From the NCBI GenBank assembly GCA_900768425.1, contig CAAGCR010000124.1:1-5792 (forward strand): DNA of 5,792 nucleotides, given 5' to 3'. This DNA is from Clostridia bacterium (GTDB taxonomy: Bacteria; Bacillota; Clostridia; Christensenellales; UBA1242). Position numbers and translations under genes: made by a program. The first letter of the stretch is position 1. Every line of letters begins with the position of its first letter. The notes under the pieces were generated by a model. That model made no database searches, was not told the DNA's origin, and saw only the letters and a list, made by a program, of their open reading frames with translations. Positions 1 to 5,792 of the stretch are shown in pieces.

Positions 1-20
1 ATCAATCTTCATTTTTCATT

Positions 21-36
21 TGTTGCGTTAGCAACA
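21..36 (-). repeat. Small perfect hairpin just after the rsmH stop codon
   Basis: The arms TGTTGC and GCAACA form a perfect 6-bp stem around a 4-nt loop, and the structure begins directly after the TGA stop of rsmH. In the direction of transcription it is followed by AATGAAAAATG, not a run of T, so it does not look like an intrinsic terminator. It may be a processing or stabilising hairpin between rsmH and the next gene beyond the window edge, or it may be chance. The structure is visible in the sequence; any function is inferred. Confidence 0.4.
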
Positions 37-987
37 TCAACTATCTATTCTTTCTAGCACTCTTAGTTTGGCACAAGTTGAGCGTGAATTTTCTTGTTGC
101 TCATTTTCGGTTGCTGTTATTGGTTTTTTGTTTACTAGTTTTGCTAGGGCTTTGTGTCCACAAATGCAAATTGGGGTTTTGGGTGGACATATACAGCCTG
201 TGCATAGTTCTTTATAGGCATTTTTTACGATTCTATCTTCTAGGCTATGAAAGGTTAAAATTACCATTCTTCCGCCTACTTTTAAATTTTTTGCTAGGAG
301 CAAGATTGTTTCGTATAGGTTTTCTAGTTCACCATTTACTTCTATTCTAATTGCTTGAAAGGCTTTTTTATCTGCCCCACCGCGTTTATACACCACTTTT
401 GCTGGCATAGATTTTTCTATTATTTGCGAAAGTTCTAGTGTTGTTTTTATTGGTGATATTTCTCTTGCTTTAATTATATTTTTTGCTATTGATTTTGCAA
501 ACTCTTCTTCACCGTATTCGTACAAAATTTTGCAAAGTTTTTCATAAGAATATTCGTTTACAACATTATATGCACTGAATTTTTGGCTTTTATCCATTCG
601 CATATCAAGTGGACCATCATATCTAAAACTAAAACCTCGTTCGGGGGTGTCTATTTGGTAAGAACTTACGCCCAAGTCAATTAACACGCCATCTATATTG
701 TTATATAAATCTTCATAATCAATTACATCTAACACTTGTTTAAAATCGGTATGATAAGATTTGAAATTTGGATGTATTTTGCTTAATCTATTTGTTGTGT
801 ATTCTATTGCGTCAGCATCTTTATCTAGCCCTATTAGTTTGCCTTTGCTACTTAGTTTTTTTAGTATTTCTTCGCTATGACCACCACCGCCTAGTGTGCA
901 GTCTATGTAAATACCATCGGGGTTAATATTTAACCCCGAAAGTACTTCATTTAACATTACTGGTTTATGTTTAAAGTTAATTTCCAT
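37..987 (-). CDS. rsmH: 16S rRNA (cytosine(1402)-N(4))-methyltransferase RsmH (MraW)
   Basis: RsmH uses S-adenosylmethionine to methylate N4 of C1402 in the decoding centre of the 30S subunit; it is cytosolic. The 316-residue length is normal for the family. Visible family motifs in order are HKPVML (7-12), the SAM-binding loop DCTLGGGGHS (29-38), the acidic LIGLDKDADA strand (51-60), DLGVSS followed by Q (104-111), FSFRYDGPLDMRMD (119-132), YGEEEFAK (158-165), FQAIRIEVNGEL (210-221), TFHSLEDRIVK (245-255), a cysteine cluster CxxCxC...CxCGH (262-278) and the terminal AKLRVLER. The segment before FQAIRI reads GGADKKAF, where most homologues carry HPA(T/K)R-like residues, so it is slightly atypical. 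The start is chosen because the family's usual N-terminus (HKPVML) follows within seven residues; the Shine-Dalgarno is weak (AAAGAAAG). It lies 26 nt after the large CvpA-like gene, with no mraZ between. Stop codon is TGA. Confidence 0.97.
   Translation of the reverse strand: MEINFKHKPVMLNEVLSGLNINPDGIYIDCTLGGGGHSEEILKKLSSKGKLIGLDKDADAIEYTTNRLSKIHPNFKSYHTDFKQVLDVIDYEDLYNNIDGVLIDLGVSSYQIDTPERGFSFRYDGPLDMRMDKSQKFSAYNVVNEYSYEKLCKILYEYGEEEFAKSIAKNIIKAREISPIKTTLELSQIIEKSMPAKVVYKRGGADKKAFQAIRIEVNGELENLYETILLLAKNLKVGGRMVILTFHSLEDRIVKNAYKELCTGCICPPKTPICICGHKALAKLVNKKPITATENEQQENSRSTCAKLRVLERIDS
918..938 (-). repeat. 9-bp perfect inverted repeat near the 5' end of rsmH
   Basis: The arms CGGGGTTAA and TTAACCCCG are perfect complements around a 3-nt TAT centre. 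The element spans nt 50-70 of the rsmH coding sequence and encodes roughly residues 17-24 (SGLNINPD). Four consecutive G-C pairs plus one more at the base make it one of the more GC-rich short stretches in an AT-rich window. In mRNA it would form a compact hairpin shortly after initiation, which could slow early elongation or serve as a cleavage or attenuation point. The repeat is seen directly; a role is inferred and it could be coincidence of codon use. Confidence 0.45.
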
Positions 988-991
988 TTTT

Positions 992-999
992 CTTTCTTT
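992..999 (-). promoter_or_regulatory. Weak ribosome binding site of rsmH
   Basis: The 26-nt spacer before rsmH holds only AAAGAAAG, four nt before the ATG. It is purine-rich but lacks the GG core seen before the two genes upstream. Initiation on rsmH may therefore be weaker, or may depend on ribosomes arriving from the upstream gene. Confidence 0.4.
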
Positions 1000-1013
1000 T
1001 ATGTATTAATTTT

Positions 1014-4000
1014 TTATGCGTTTATAAAACTATTCCAATCAATCACACCATCGGTTGCAAAGTTTGCATAAATTGCTTCGCTTGTTGTTCCATTTGTTGT
1101 TGCAATAAAATCTACTAAGGAATCATATGTTGGTTTAAACACACCATCGGTCTTTACTCCATTTGTTTGTATTGCATTTAATAGTTTTAAGGCGTTTGCT
1201 TTGTCAATATCGCTCATATCGGCAAGTTTGAAAGATTTACCATCAAGTTTTGGTGCTACTTCTAAACAAACATCTACAATATTTTTAATGTCTGATGCTT
1301 GTGATGTTAAATCTTTAACTGCTGTGATTAATGCAACTGAATTACCTGTAATTTTGTTTATATTTTCTGTTACAACATTTGCAAGTTTGTTATTTAACGC
1401 ATTATATGCAGGTTTTGTGTAATCTAAGATATTTAATGCTCTTAGTAGTGAATCTAGTGTATCACTGTCAATATCTTCTAATTCTCCACCTGCTGGAATT
1501 GCTTTGTATGCCGAAACTGCTCTTTTTACGATAATTTGCACATATTCATAATCACTGCCAATATTAGTGTTGCCATCATAGGTTACAATGTTTGTAGCAA
1601 GGTCTGTGCCAACAAATTCTGCAATTTGTGAATTTACTTTATTGATTATGTAAACATTTAGTGCATTAAAACTCTCTTTAAATGCATTATTTGCTATTTT
1701 TGAATTTAGATATAATACATTGATAAATTGAATTAATTGGTCTGTGTTTATATCTTTAAATTCGGCATTTTTCAAGGCTTTAACAGTATCTAATGCACTA
1801 TTTAAAACTGCTATAATATTTTGAGAGTAATCTAGGACATCAGATGTGGTAACTATTGTTTGAATTTTGTTACCAGCATTGCCAACAAACGATTTAATGT
1901 TTTCATTAATCATATCGGCAACTTTTAATAATAGTGCGTTATATGAATCTTTAAATACACCATTGTGTTTTGCATTGACTTCAAGTTTTGCTAGCAATAT
2001 GTTTAGTTTTACTTTGTCAATATTGTCTAAATTTTCTTCGTTAAAGTCAATATCCACTGCTGCCGAAATAACATCAGTAATTTCGGTGCTTTGAGAAGCG
2101 ATGTCTACTGCTTCGATATCGGTAATTTCTTTTATATCTTTACCTAAGTCTACACCAACAAAATCTTTAATTATTGAATTAATTGTATTTACAATATTCA
2201 CTGCAATAGGTTTTATTAGTTTAATTTCAAAGATTGGTTGTAGAGTTCTTGAATTTGTTGAGTTTAATGAGTTGTAGGCCTCATTAAAGTCACCACCATT
2301 TAACATAAATTTAACAAGACCTTTTTCGCCATCAGCGGTTGGCACTTTTATTGCATTATTGATTGTATTTATTGCGGTTTGTAGGCTTGTAAGTTCCGTT
2401 TTCCAACTGAAATCTGATTCTAATGCAACTGTGAAATCAATTACTGTGTTAAAGTTTGATTTAGAAAGAGTAACTATCATATCGTTATATAAACAACCAC
2501 TTTTTGTTGTTGCAAATAAGTTTGCATTCTTTGCTTCATCAAGTGCTAAGCCAAGTGCTGTTAAGTTGCTATCCATAATTGTATCTAAAAGTTCATTGCC
2601 TTGAAGTTTCTCTACTCTTATATCCTTTGCATATGCAACAAGTTTTTCAACAAGTGAAATTATTTGGTTATTATCGGTTTCGCTTATTAAACCCGAAGTA
2701 TTAAATGGAGCAAGAGTTATATCTTCACCTGAAACTAGTGAGTTAAGTGAATATTCTAAGGCATTGTGTGCTTCATTTAAGCCATAGATGAATGTGTTTT
2801 TAAGTATTGAGCAAGTAAGTACTGGACTTAAAATTCTTGTGCTTAAAACTTTTCCGTTAGCACCAACTACCCCTAATTCGCTAATTATTGCATTTATTGA
2901 ATCATTTTGATTTTCATTGTTAATATTTTTAATTAAAGGAACAATGTTTGAGTTTTTAAGTTCGTTTACACCTTCTGCAAGGCAAGCAAATTGATTTTTA
3001 ATATTTGAGCCAACTGCAAGTTCGTTAAAACTTATATATGCTGAGTATTCTGAGTTGCTCATTGCTTCGCAAATTGATGAGAAAAGATTTGTATCTTTAA
3101 ATATTTGCATATTGACAATAGTGTCTATTTCTTCACCTACTAGGTTAATCATTGGTTTTAAATTATAATCAAAAATATTAAGGAAGTCTTGACTTATTTT
3201 ATCAAAATCGAGTGGTTCGTACACATCTTTATATATCTTATACGCATTTGCAATAAGATTTGTAAGTTCGGTTGAATTTACGCGAATATCTTTTGAGCCA
3301 TCTATTTTAGGTAAGATTACTTTTGCATCTTCTTTGAATTTAATGTTTCCATTCATTAAATCTTGTAAATATGATGCGCCATAATTTGTGGCTTCGATTA
3401 CTGCTTTTTGCAATAAGTTTGAACTTGTAATTTTGCCAGTTAAGTTTGTTAAAACTTCATTTTTGGGTCTACTTTCTGTTTGTTCGTTTAATAATACAGT
3501 TGCCAAATTTTCTACTTTAAATGGTTGTGTTTGAATGGCTTTTATTAGTCCACTTTTTGCCGAAATTTCAAACGCACCCAAGAATGCTTTTACATCATCT
3601 TTTAGTTTATAATTTCCAACACAATAGTTATTTACTGCGGTTTGGATATGTAATAAATATGGCATTATTTCAGTATTTGCTTTATTGCTTTCTACCAAAG
3701 AGTCGGCTATGGTTTTTAATAAGTCATTGCCAAGGGCTTTAACCAAGCCAGAATCAAATAAATCATCACATATTGTGTATAATTTGTTAAAATCATAATT
3801 GTTTGGATTTTCAACAATATCGTTGAAAATTACTCCAATATCGGTTGTGCCTAAGGTTGATGCCGCTTGTGTTGCGAAATCAACAAACTCATCATACACT
3901 TTGACTATTGTTCTAAGTTCTTTGCCTAATTTGATTGTTTCTCCATTTATTTGTGTTCTTGCAACAAGGTTAAGAGAAACCTCAGACATATTGCCAACTT

Positions 4001-4775
4001 TACCAACTTTTGCCAAGATTGAATTATCTAATGCGCCAGCATAGGTATAAAATTCAGCCGGAAGATATTCTTTTAGTAAATCTTTTGCCGGTTTTAATTC
4101 AAAAGATGTACTGCTACCATTATTTTCTAAAACTACTACATTTGAATATTCTGTGTTATATTCTGTAATAATTTCCGCTGAAGCGGAATTTGTGCCCGCA
4201 ACTTCATTTACGATGTTTACAATTCCTACTATTGGCATAAATAGAACAAATGCAAGCAAAAAGCCATGTACAAGTCCAATACAGCCACCAAGCAAGCGGT
4301 GTTTTTTAGGGGATACTGTCTTTTTGGTCATTTGTGGTACATCGTTGACAATTTGCACTTCTTCAACAGTTTTTTTGTCATCTTTGCCAAAAATAAGTCT
4401 ATATACAATATTTCCTATTATTTTAAAGATAAGTCCTAGCACTAAAATTAAAACAATACATACTAAAATGCTAATAAGAGTAAGAGGAATTCCTTTTACT
4501 AATTGTTGCATTGTTTCATTTGCTGCTATTGACTCGCCAAACATAGAATTTATTGCATCTAAAATGTGCATTTCTACACTTTTTCCACTAAAATTCCAAG
4601 ATAGCACCCATCTAGATATTGGTGCATCTAAAAATAATACTACCACCATAGTTATAATGAATGAACATAAACTACTTGTGGCTTTTTTAACACCTTTTAA
4701 ACCAAACAAGAAACCAAGCACCAAAAGAGCTAGGAATACTACATTTAGAATTAAAGTAATAAGTTCTGGTTTCAT
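1014..4775 (-). CDS. Giant CvpA-like membrane protein with a large repeat-bearing external region
   Basis: This 1253-residue protein is not one I can name. Residues 1-191 look like a CvpA-family (colicin V production) membrane module: hydrophobic segments at about 5-25, 33-50, 96-125 and 161-190, with the last opening HRLLGGCIGLVHG, like the Arg/Gly-rich final helix of CvpA. Basic residues follow helix 1 (GLKGVKK) and fill the loop at 126-160 (KDDKK, SPKKHR). This predicts both N- and C-termini outside, leaving about 1060 residues external. Ordinary CvpA proteins have about 160-200 residues in total. The external part is rich in Asn, Ile, Leu, Ala and Lys, looks helical, and ends in four ~91-residue repeats (860-1224). 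I see no LPXTG sorting signal, C-terminal helix or enzymatic motif. The start has a good Shine-Dalgarno (AAAAGGAAAG). The reading frame is intact. Spacers are 29 nt to the phosphoesterase and 26 nt to rsmH. CvpA homology rests on pattern, not a search; an envelope or adhesion scaffold role is a guess. Confidence 0.85.
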   Translation of the reverse strand: MKPELITLILNVVFLALLVLGFLFGLKGVKKATSSLCSFIITMVVVLFLDAPISRWVLSWNFSGKSVEMHILDAINSMFGESIAANETMQQLVKGIPLTLISILVCIVLILVLGLIFKIIGNIVYRLIFGKDDKKTVEEVQIVNDVPQMTKKTVSPKKHRLLGGCIGLVHGFLLAFVLFMPIVGIVNIVNEVAGTNSASAEIITEYNTEYSNVVVLENNGSSTSFELKPAKDLLKEYLPAEFYTYAGALDNSILAKVGKVGNMSEVSLNLVARTQINGETIKLGKELRTIVKVYDEFVDFATQAASTLGTTDIGVIFNDIVENPNNYDFNKLYTICDDLFDSGLVKALGNDLLKTIADSLVESNKANTEIMPYLLHIQTAVNNYCVGNYKLKDDVKAFLGAFEISAKSGLIKAIQTQPFKVENLATVLLNEQTESRPKNEVLTNLTGKITSSNLLQKAVIEATNYGASYLQDLMNGNIKFKEDAKVILPKIDGSKDIRVNSTELTNLIANAYKIYKDVYEPLDFDKISQDFLNIFDYNLKPMINLVGEEIDTIVNMQIFKDTNLFSSICEAMSNSEYSAYISFNELAVGSNIKNQFACLAEGVNELKNSNIVPLIKNINNENQNDSINAIISELGVVGANGKVLSTRILSPVLTCSILKNTFIYGLNEAHNALEYSLNSLVSGEDITLAPFNTSGLISETDNNQIISLVEKLVAYAKDIRVEKLQGNELLDTIMDSNLTALGLALDEAKNANLFATTKSGCLYNDMIVTLSKSNFNTVIDFTVALESDFSWKTELTSLQTAINTINNAIKVPTADGEKGLVKFMLNGGDFNEAYNSLNSTNSRTLQPIFEIKLIKPIAVNIVNTINSIIKDFVGVDLGKDIKEITDIEAVDIASQSTEITDVISAAVDIDFNEENLDNIDKVKLNILLAKLEVNAKHNGVFKDSYNALLLKVADMINENIKSFVGNAGNKIQTIVTTSDVLDYSQNIIAVLNSALDTVKALKNAEFKDINTDQLIQFINVLYLNSKIANNAFKESFNALNVYIINKVNSQIAEFVGTDLATNIVTYDGNTNIGSDYEYVQIIVKRAVSAYKAIPAGGELEDIDSDTLDSLLRALNILDYTKPAYNALNNKLANVVTENINKITGNSVALITAVKDLTSQASDIKNIVDVCLEVAPKLDGKSFKLADMSDIDKANALKLLNAIQTNGVKTDGVFKPTYDSLVDFIATTNGTTSEAIYANFATDGVIDWNSFINA
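1104..2198 (-). repeat. Four tandem ~91-residue protein repeats in the CvpA-like protein
   Basis: Approximate units are residues 860-953, 954-1044, 1045-1132 and 1133-1224. Each begins with a helix of the type NxINxxIxxFVG: FVG at 872-874, 963-965 and 1054-1056, replaced by ITG at 1142-1144. Each has a middle acidic segment such as FKDINTDQL or LEDIDSDTL leading into an LL-x-x-L helix, and ends with an F-K-x-[ST]-[YF]-N-A-L motif: FKDSYNAL 941-948, FKESFNAL 1032-1039, KPAYNAL 1121-1127, FKPTYDSL 1213-1220. The spacing is 91, 91 and 88 residues for FVG, and 91, 88 and 93 for the second motif. The DNA is clearly diverged between units, so the duplications are old and kept at the protein level. 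The repeat is seen directly; its fold (probably helical) is inferred. Confidence 0.8.
2199..3080 (-). repeat. Possible degenerate upstream copies of the same protein repeat
   Basis: Residues about 566-859 carry weaker versions of the YNAL motif: SFNEL (582-586), EAHNAL (668-673), LYNDM (762-766) and FNEAYNSL (830-837). Their Asn positions (584, 671, 764, 835, then 946 in the first clear unit) are 87, 93, 71 and 111 residues apart. The last two intervals add to 182, twice 91, as expected if an insertion and a deletion shifted one landmark. LVG (545-547) and VVG (636-638) are also 91 residues apart. These are short motifs found by eye, so the extension is tentative. Confidence 0.4.
4173..4188 (-). 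repeat. 6-bp GC-rich hairpin at the domain boundary of the CvpA-like gene
   Basis: TTCCGC and GCGGAA form a perfect 6-bp stem around a 4-nt loop, encoding about residues 196-201 just after the fourth membrane segment. It is GC-rich against its surroundings. It may be chance; a pause or processing point in the mRNA is possible but unsupported. Confidence 0.3.
4203..4763 (-). other. CvpA-like four-helix membrane module (residues 5-191)
   Basis: Four hydrophobic segments are visible at about residues 5-25, 33-50, 96-125 and 161-190. The loop between helices 2 and 3 (51-95) contains aromatic and acidic residues and is predicted external. The loop between helices 3 and 4 (126-160) is strongly charged and predicted cytoplasmic. 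Gly-rich packing in the last helix (LGGCIGLVHG) resembles CvpA-family proteins. Known CvpA proteins are inner-membrane proteins linked to colicin V production and envelope stress; their molecular activity is unclear. The match is by pattern and topology only. Confidence 0.6.
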
Positions 4776-4781
4776 AAAATT

Positions 4782-4791
4782 CTTTCCTTTT
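4782..4791 (-). promoter_or_regulatory. Shine-Dalgarno of the CvpA-like gene
   Basis: AAAAGGAAAG lies in the 29-nt spacer after the phosphoesterase stop, with its AAGGA core nine nt before the ATG. It fixes the start at 4775; the next in-frame ATG (Met43) would fall inside the second membrane helix. Confidence 0.7.
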
Positions 4792-4804
4792 AAAACCTAA
4801 ATTT

Positions 4805-5506
4805 TTAATATATGCGAACTAGTTTATTATTTAATTTGTCACAACTTGTCAAATAATAATCTATGCCATTTTTGTTGGTTTGTAGGACACTTCGGCTAGA
4901 CTTTCCATGAAGATGTCCGTATATTACCTTTTTTACATCATATTTTTCAAAAAGTTTGGTAAACTCACTTTCTTCAAATAATGAATTGAATGGCGGATAA
5001 TGTATCATTGCAATTATGACATCGTTTTCTTCTGTTTTTAATTTTTTTGCAAACTCTAAGGATAATTCTAGCCTTAAAACTTCCCTATTATATAGTTTAA
5101 CATCTTCATCTGTGAATGGCTTGTTTTTTTCGGGAACATTCCACCCGCGAGTGCCGGCTATTATGTAGTTACCTATCTTTATTGCATCATTTTGCAAGGG
5201 ATAGATGTTATTTGGCAATTCTTTTCTTAGTGCGGATATGCTCTTCCACCAATAATCATGATTGCCCCTAATTATTATTTTATGTCCTTTTAGGCTATTT
5301 AGATACTCTAAGTCTTTGGTCGCTTCTTCTAATTTTAATGCCCACGACATATCACCAGCCATTAACACATAGTCTTCATCGGAAACATTAGCATTCCAGT
5401 CCTCTTTGATTAAACTAAGATAGTTTTCCCAAGTTGCACCAAATATATCCATAGGTTTTGCACCACTTAAACACAAGTGCAAATCTGATATGGCAAATAT
5501 TTTCAT
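4805..5506 (-). CDS. Metallophosphoesterase, COG1768-type predicted phosphohydrolase
   Basis: This 233-residue protein belongs to the calcineurin-like metallophosphoesterase superfamily, hydrolysing a phosphoester with a two-metal centre. All expected metal-ligand motifs are present: DLH (D8, H10), GDMSW (G51, D52), GNHD (81-84, N82 and H83), IHYPP (H169) and GHLHG (H198, H200). The segments KPMDIFG (17-23), GNHDYWW (81-87), GTRGW (118-122), LYNRE (138-142) and SCDKL (221-225) recall the COG1768 family, common in Clostridia, whose natural substrate is not known to me. Length is full for that family. There is no signal peptide or membrane helix, so it should be cytosolic. The start is certain: the first motif follows at residue 8, and a Shine-Dalgarno AAGGTGG stands just upstream. 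It starts 8 nt after yqeY and ends 29 nt before the CvpA-like gene, so it is probably cotranscribed with both. Nothing in it ties it functionally to its neighbours. Confidence 0.92.
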   Translation of the reverse strand: MKIFAISDLHLCLSGAKPMDIFGATWENYLSLIKEDWNANVSDEDYVLMAGDMSWALKLEEATKDLEYLNSLKGHKIIIRGNHDYWWKSISALRKELPNNIYPLQNDAIKIGNYIIAGTRGWNVPEKNKPFTDEDVKLYNREVLRLELSLEFAKKLKTEENDVIIAMIHYPPFNSLFEESEFTKLFEKYDVKKVIYGHLHGKSSRSVLQTNKNGIDYYLTSCDKLNNKLVRIY

Positions 5507-5509
5507 ATG

Positions 5510-5516
5510 CCACCTT
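5510..5516 (-). promoter_or_regulatory. Shine-Dalgarno of the phosphoesterase, overlapping the yqeY stop
   Basis: The run TAAGGTGGCATATG contains both the TAA stop of yqeY (5515-5517) and the Shine-Dalgarno AAGGTGG of the next gene, with ATG at 5506. A ribosome ending yqeY would cover this site, so the two genes are probably translationally coupled. Confidence 0.75.
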
Positions 5517-5792
5517 ATAGAGTTTTTAAAACTTCTTGCACTTCTCGCATATCTACTCTGCCGGCATAATTTGCTTTAAAGTGCTTCATAACTGTTGGAA
5601 CGCTTTTATCTTCCATTCCCATAATAATATCTTTGATTTCTTCTTTTGAAAGAGTTTTTGGCAAAAAGCCTTTGCAGAATTCTATTTGCTTTTCAATATA
5701 TTCCGCTTCTTGCATATTGTTTACTTTTTTATAGTTTTCAACTGCTTCTTCATATTCCTTAATTAATTTCTGAATTAAAGTTGCAACATCGG
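5515..5792 (-). CDS. yqeY: GatB/YqeY domain-containing protein, 5' end missing
   Basis: The frame is open to the right edge of the window, so only the C-terminal part is present: 25 codons before the Met at 5713-5715, then 66 residues to the TAA stop. That Met is internal, because the preceding in-frame residues (DVATLIQKLIKEYEEAVENY) match the helix that precedes the LP-x-x-L segment in YqeY proteins. Recognisable features are IEFCKGFLPKTLSKEEI in the middle, followed by the C-terminal VMKHFKANYAGRVDMREVQEVLK, like the family's GKVM..l...y.GrvD pattern. YqeY proteins are about 147 residues, so roughly 55 are missing here. The family resembles the C-terminal tRNA-binding domain of the amidotransferase subunit GatB, but as a stand-alone protein its role is not settled. 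It is the most upstream gene visible in the apparent operon. Confidence 0.88.
   Translation of the reverse strand, partial: DVATLIQKLIKEYEEAVENYKKVNNMQEAEYIEKQIEFCKGFLPKTLSKEEIKDIIMGMEDKSVPTVMKHFKANYAGRVDMREVQEVLKTL

Noticed and set aside
1..12. A possible start of the next gene (ATG at 12, reading MKID to the edge)
   Set aside because: Only four codons are visible and there is no Shine-Dalgarno, so it cannot be supported.
21..36. Intrinsic terminator after rsmH
   Set aside because: The stem is only 6 bp and the sequence after it on the transcribed strand has no T-run.
2..37. An 11-codon frame starting in the TGATG overlap at the rsmH stop
   Set aside because: It is too short, with no ribosome binding site of its own and no recognisable leader-peptide composition.
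37..39. TGA read as tryptophan, as in mycoplasma-type codes
   Set aside because: RsmH ends here at its normal length and with its normal C-terminal motif (AKLRVLER), so TGA acts as a stop.
78..350. A 90-codon open frame on the plus strand, rich in Leu and Phe
   Set aside because: It is antisense to well-conserved rsmH. Its hydrophobic look comes from reading Lys- and Glu-rich codons in reverse.
1104..2198. DNA-level tandem repeat, CRISPR array or phase-variable tract
   Set aside because: The repetition is clear only in the protein; the nucleotide copies are diverged, with no identical repeats or homopolymer tracts suited to slippage.
4153..4800. A 215-codon open frame on the plus strand
   Set aside because: It lies wholly opposite the membrane-coding 5' part of the CvpA-like gene and the spacer before it, has no recognisable domain, and its Ser/Thr/Ile-rich composition is what the complement of such a gene yields.
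5515..5715. A complete 66-residue protein starting at the Met codon 5713-5715
   Set aside because: The same frame stays open to the window edge and the residues before that Met fit the YqeY family, so the Met is internal and the gene is cut by the window.

Overview
The window is AT-rich bacterial DNA. All four genes I can support lie on the minus strand and are packed head to tail, so transcription runs from high to low coordinates. In that order they are: the 3' part of a GatB/YqeY-domain gene (5515-5792, cut by the window edge), a COG1768-type metallophosphoesterase (4805-5506), a very large membrane protein with a CvpA-like N-terminus (1014-4775), and rsmH, the 16S rRNA m4C1402 methyltransferase (37-987). 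The gaps between them are 8, 29 and 26 nt. None holds a recognisable terminator or promoter, so one operon that starts upstream of the window and probably continues past its left edge is the simplest reading.

The low G+C content, the purine-rich Shine-Dalgarno sequences, the COG1768 phosphoesterase and the style of RsmH and YqeY all suggest an anaerobic member of the Bacillota (Clostridia or a related uncultured lineage). I cannot place it more finely. TGA ends rsmH at the length expected for the family, and TAA ends the other three genes. This fits the standard bacterial code rather than a mycoplasma-type code.

Two genes are housekeeping (rsmH; yqeY, a GatB C-terminal-domain relative) and the phosphoesterase is conserved but of unknown substrate. 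The unusual gene is the 1253-residue protein that fills about two thirds of the window. Its first ~190 residues look like a CvpA-type four-helix membrane module. By the positive-inside rule the remaining ~1060 residues should lie outside the membrane. The last third of that part is four tandem, diverged repeats of about 91 residues, marked by FVG and F-K-x-[ST]-[YF]-N-A-L motifs, and weaker traces of the same period extend further upstream. It sits immediately before rsmH, the place where many bacteria have mraZ. That hints at a cell-envelope or division-linked role, but this is inference from position only.

Small structures worth noting are a 9-bp inverted repeat early in rsmH, a 6-bp hairpin just after the rsmH stop, and a 6-bp hairpin in the large gene at the boundary between the membrane module and the external part. 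There is no RNA gene, mobile element, CRISPR array or gene-free stretch longer than 36 bases.
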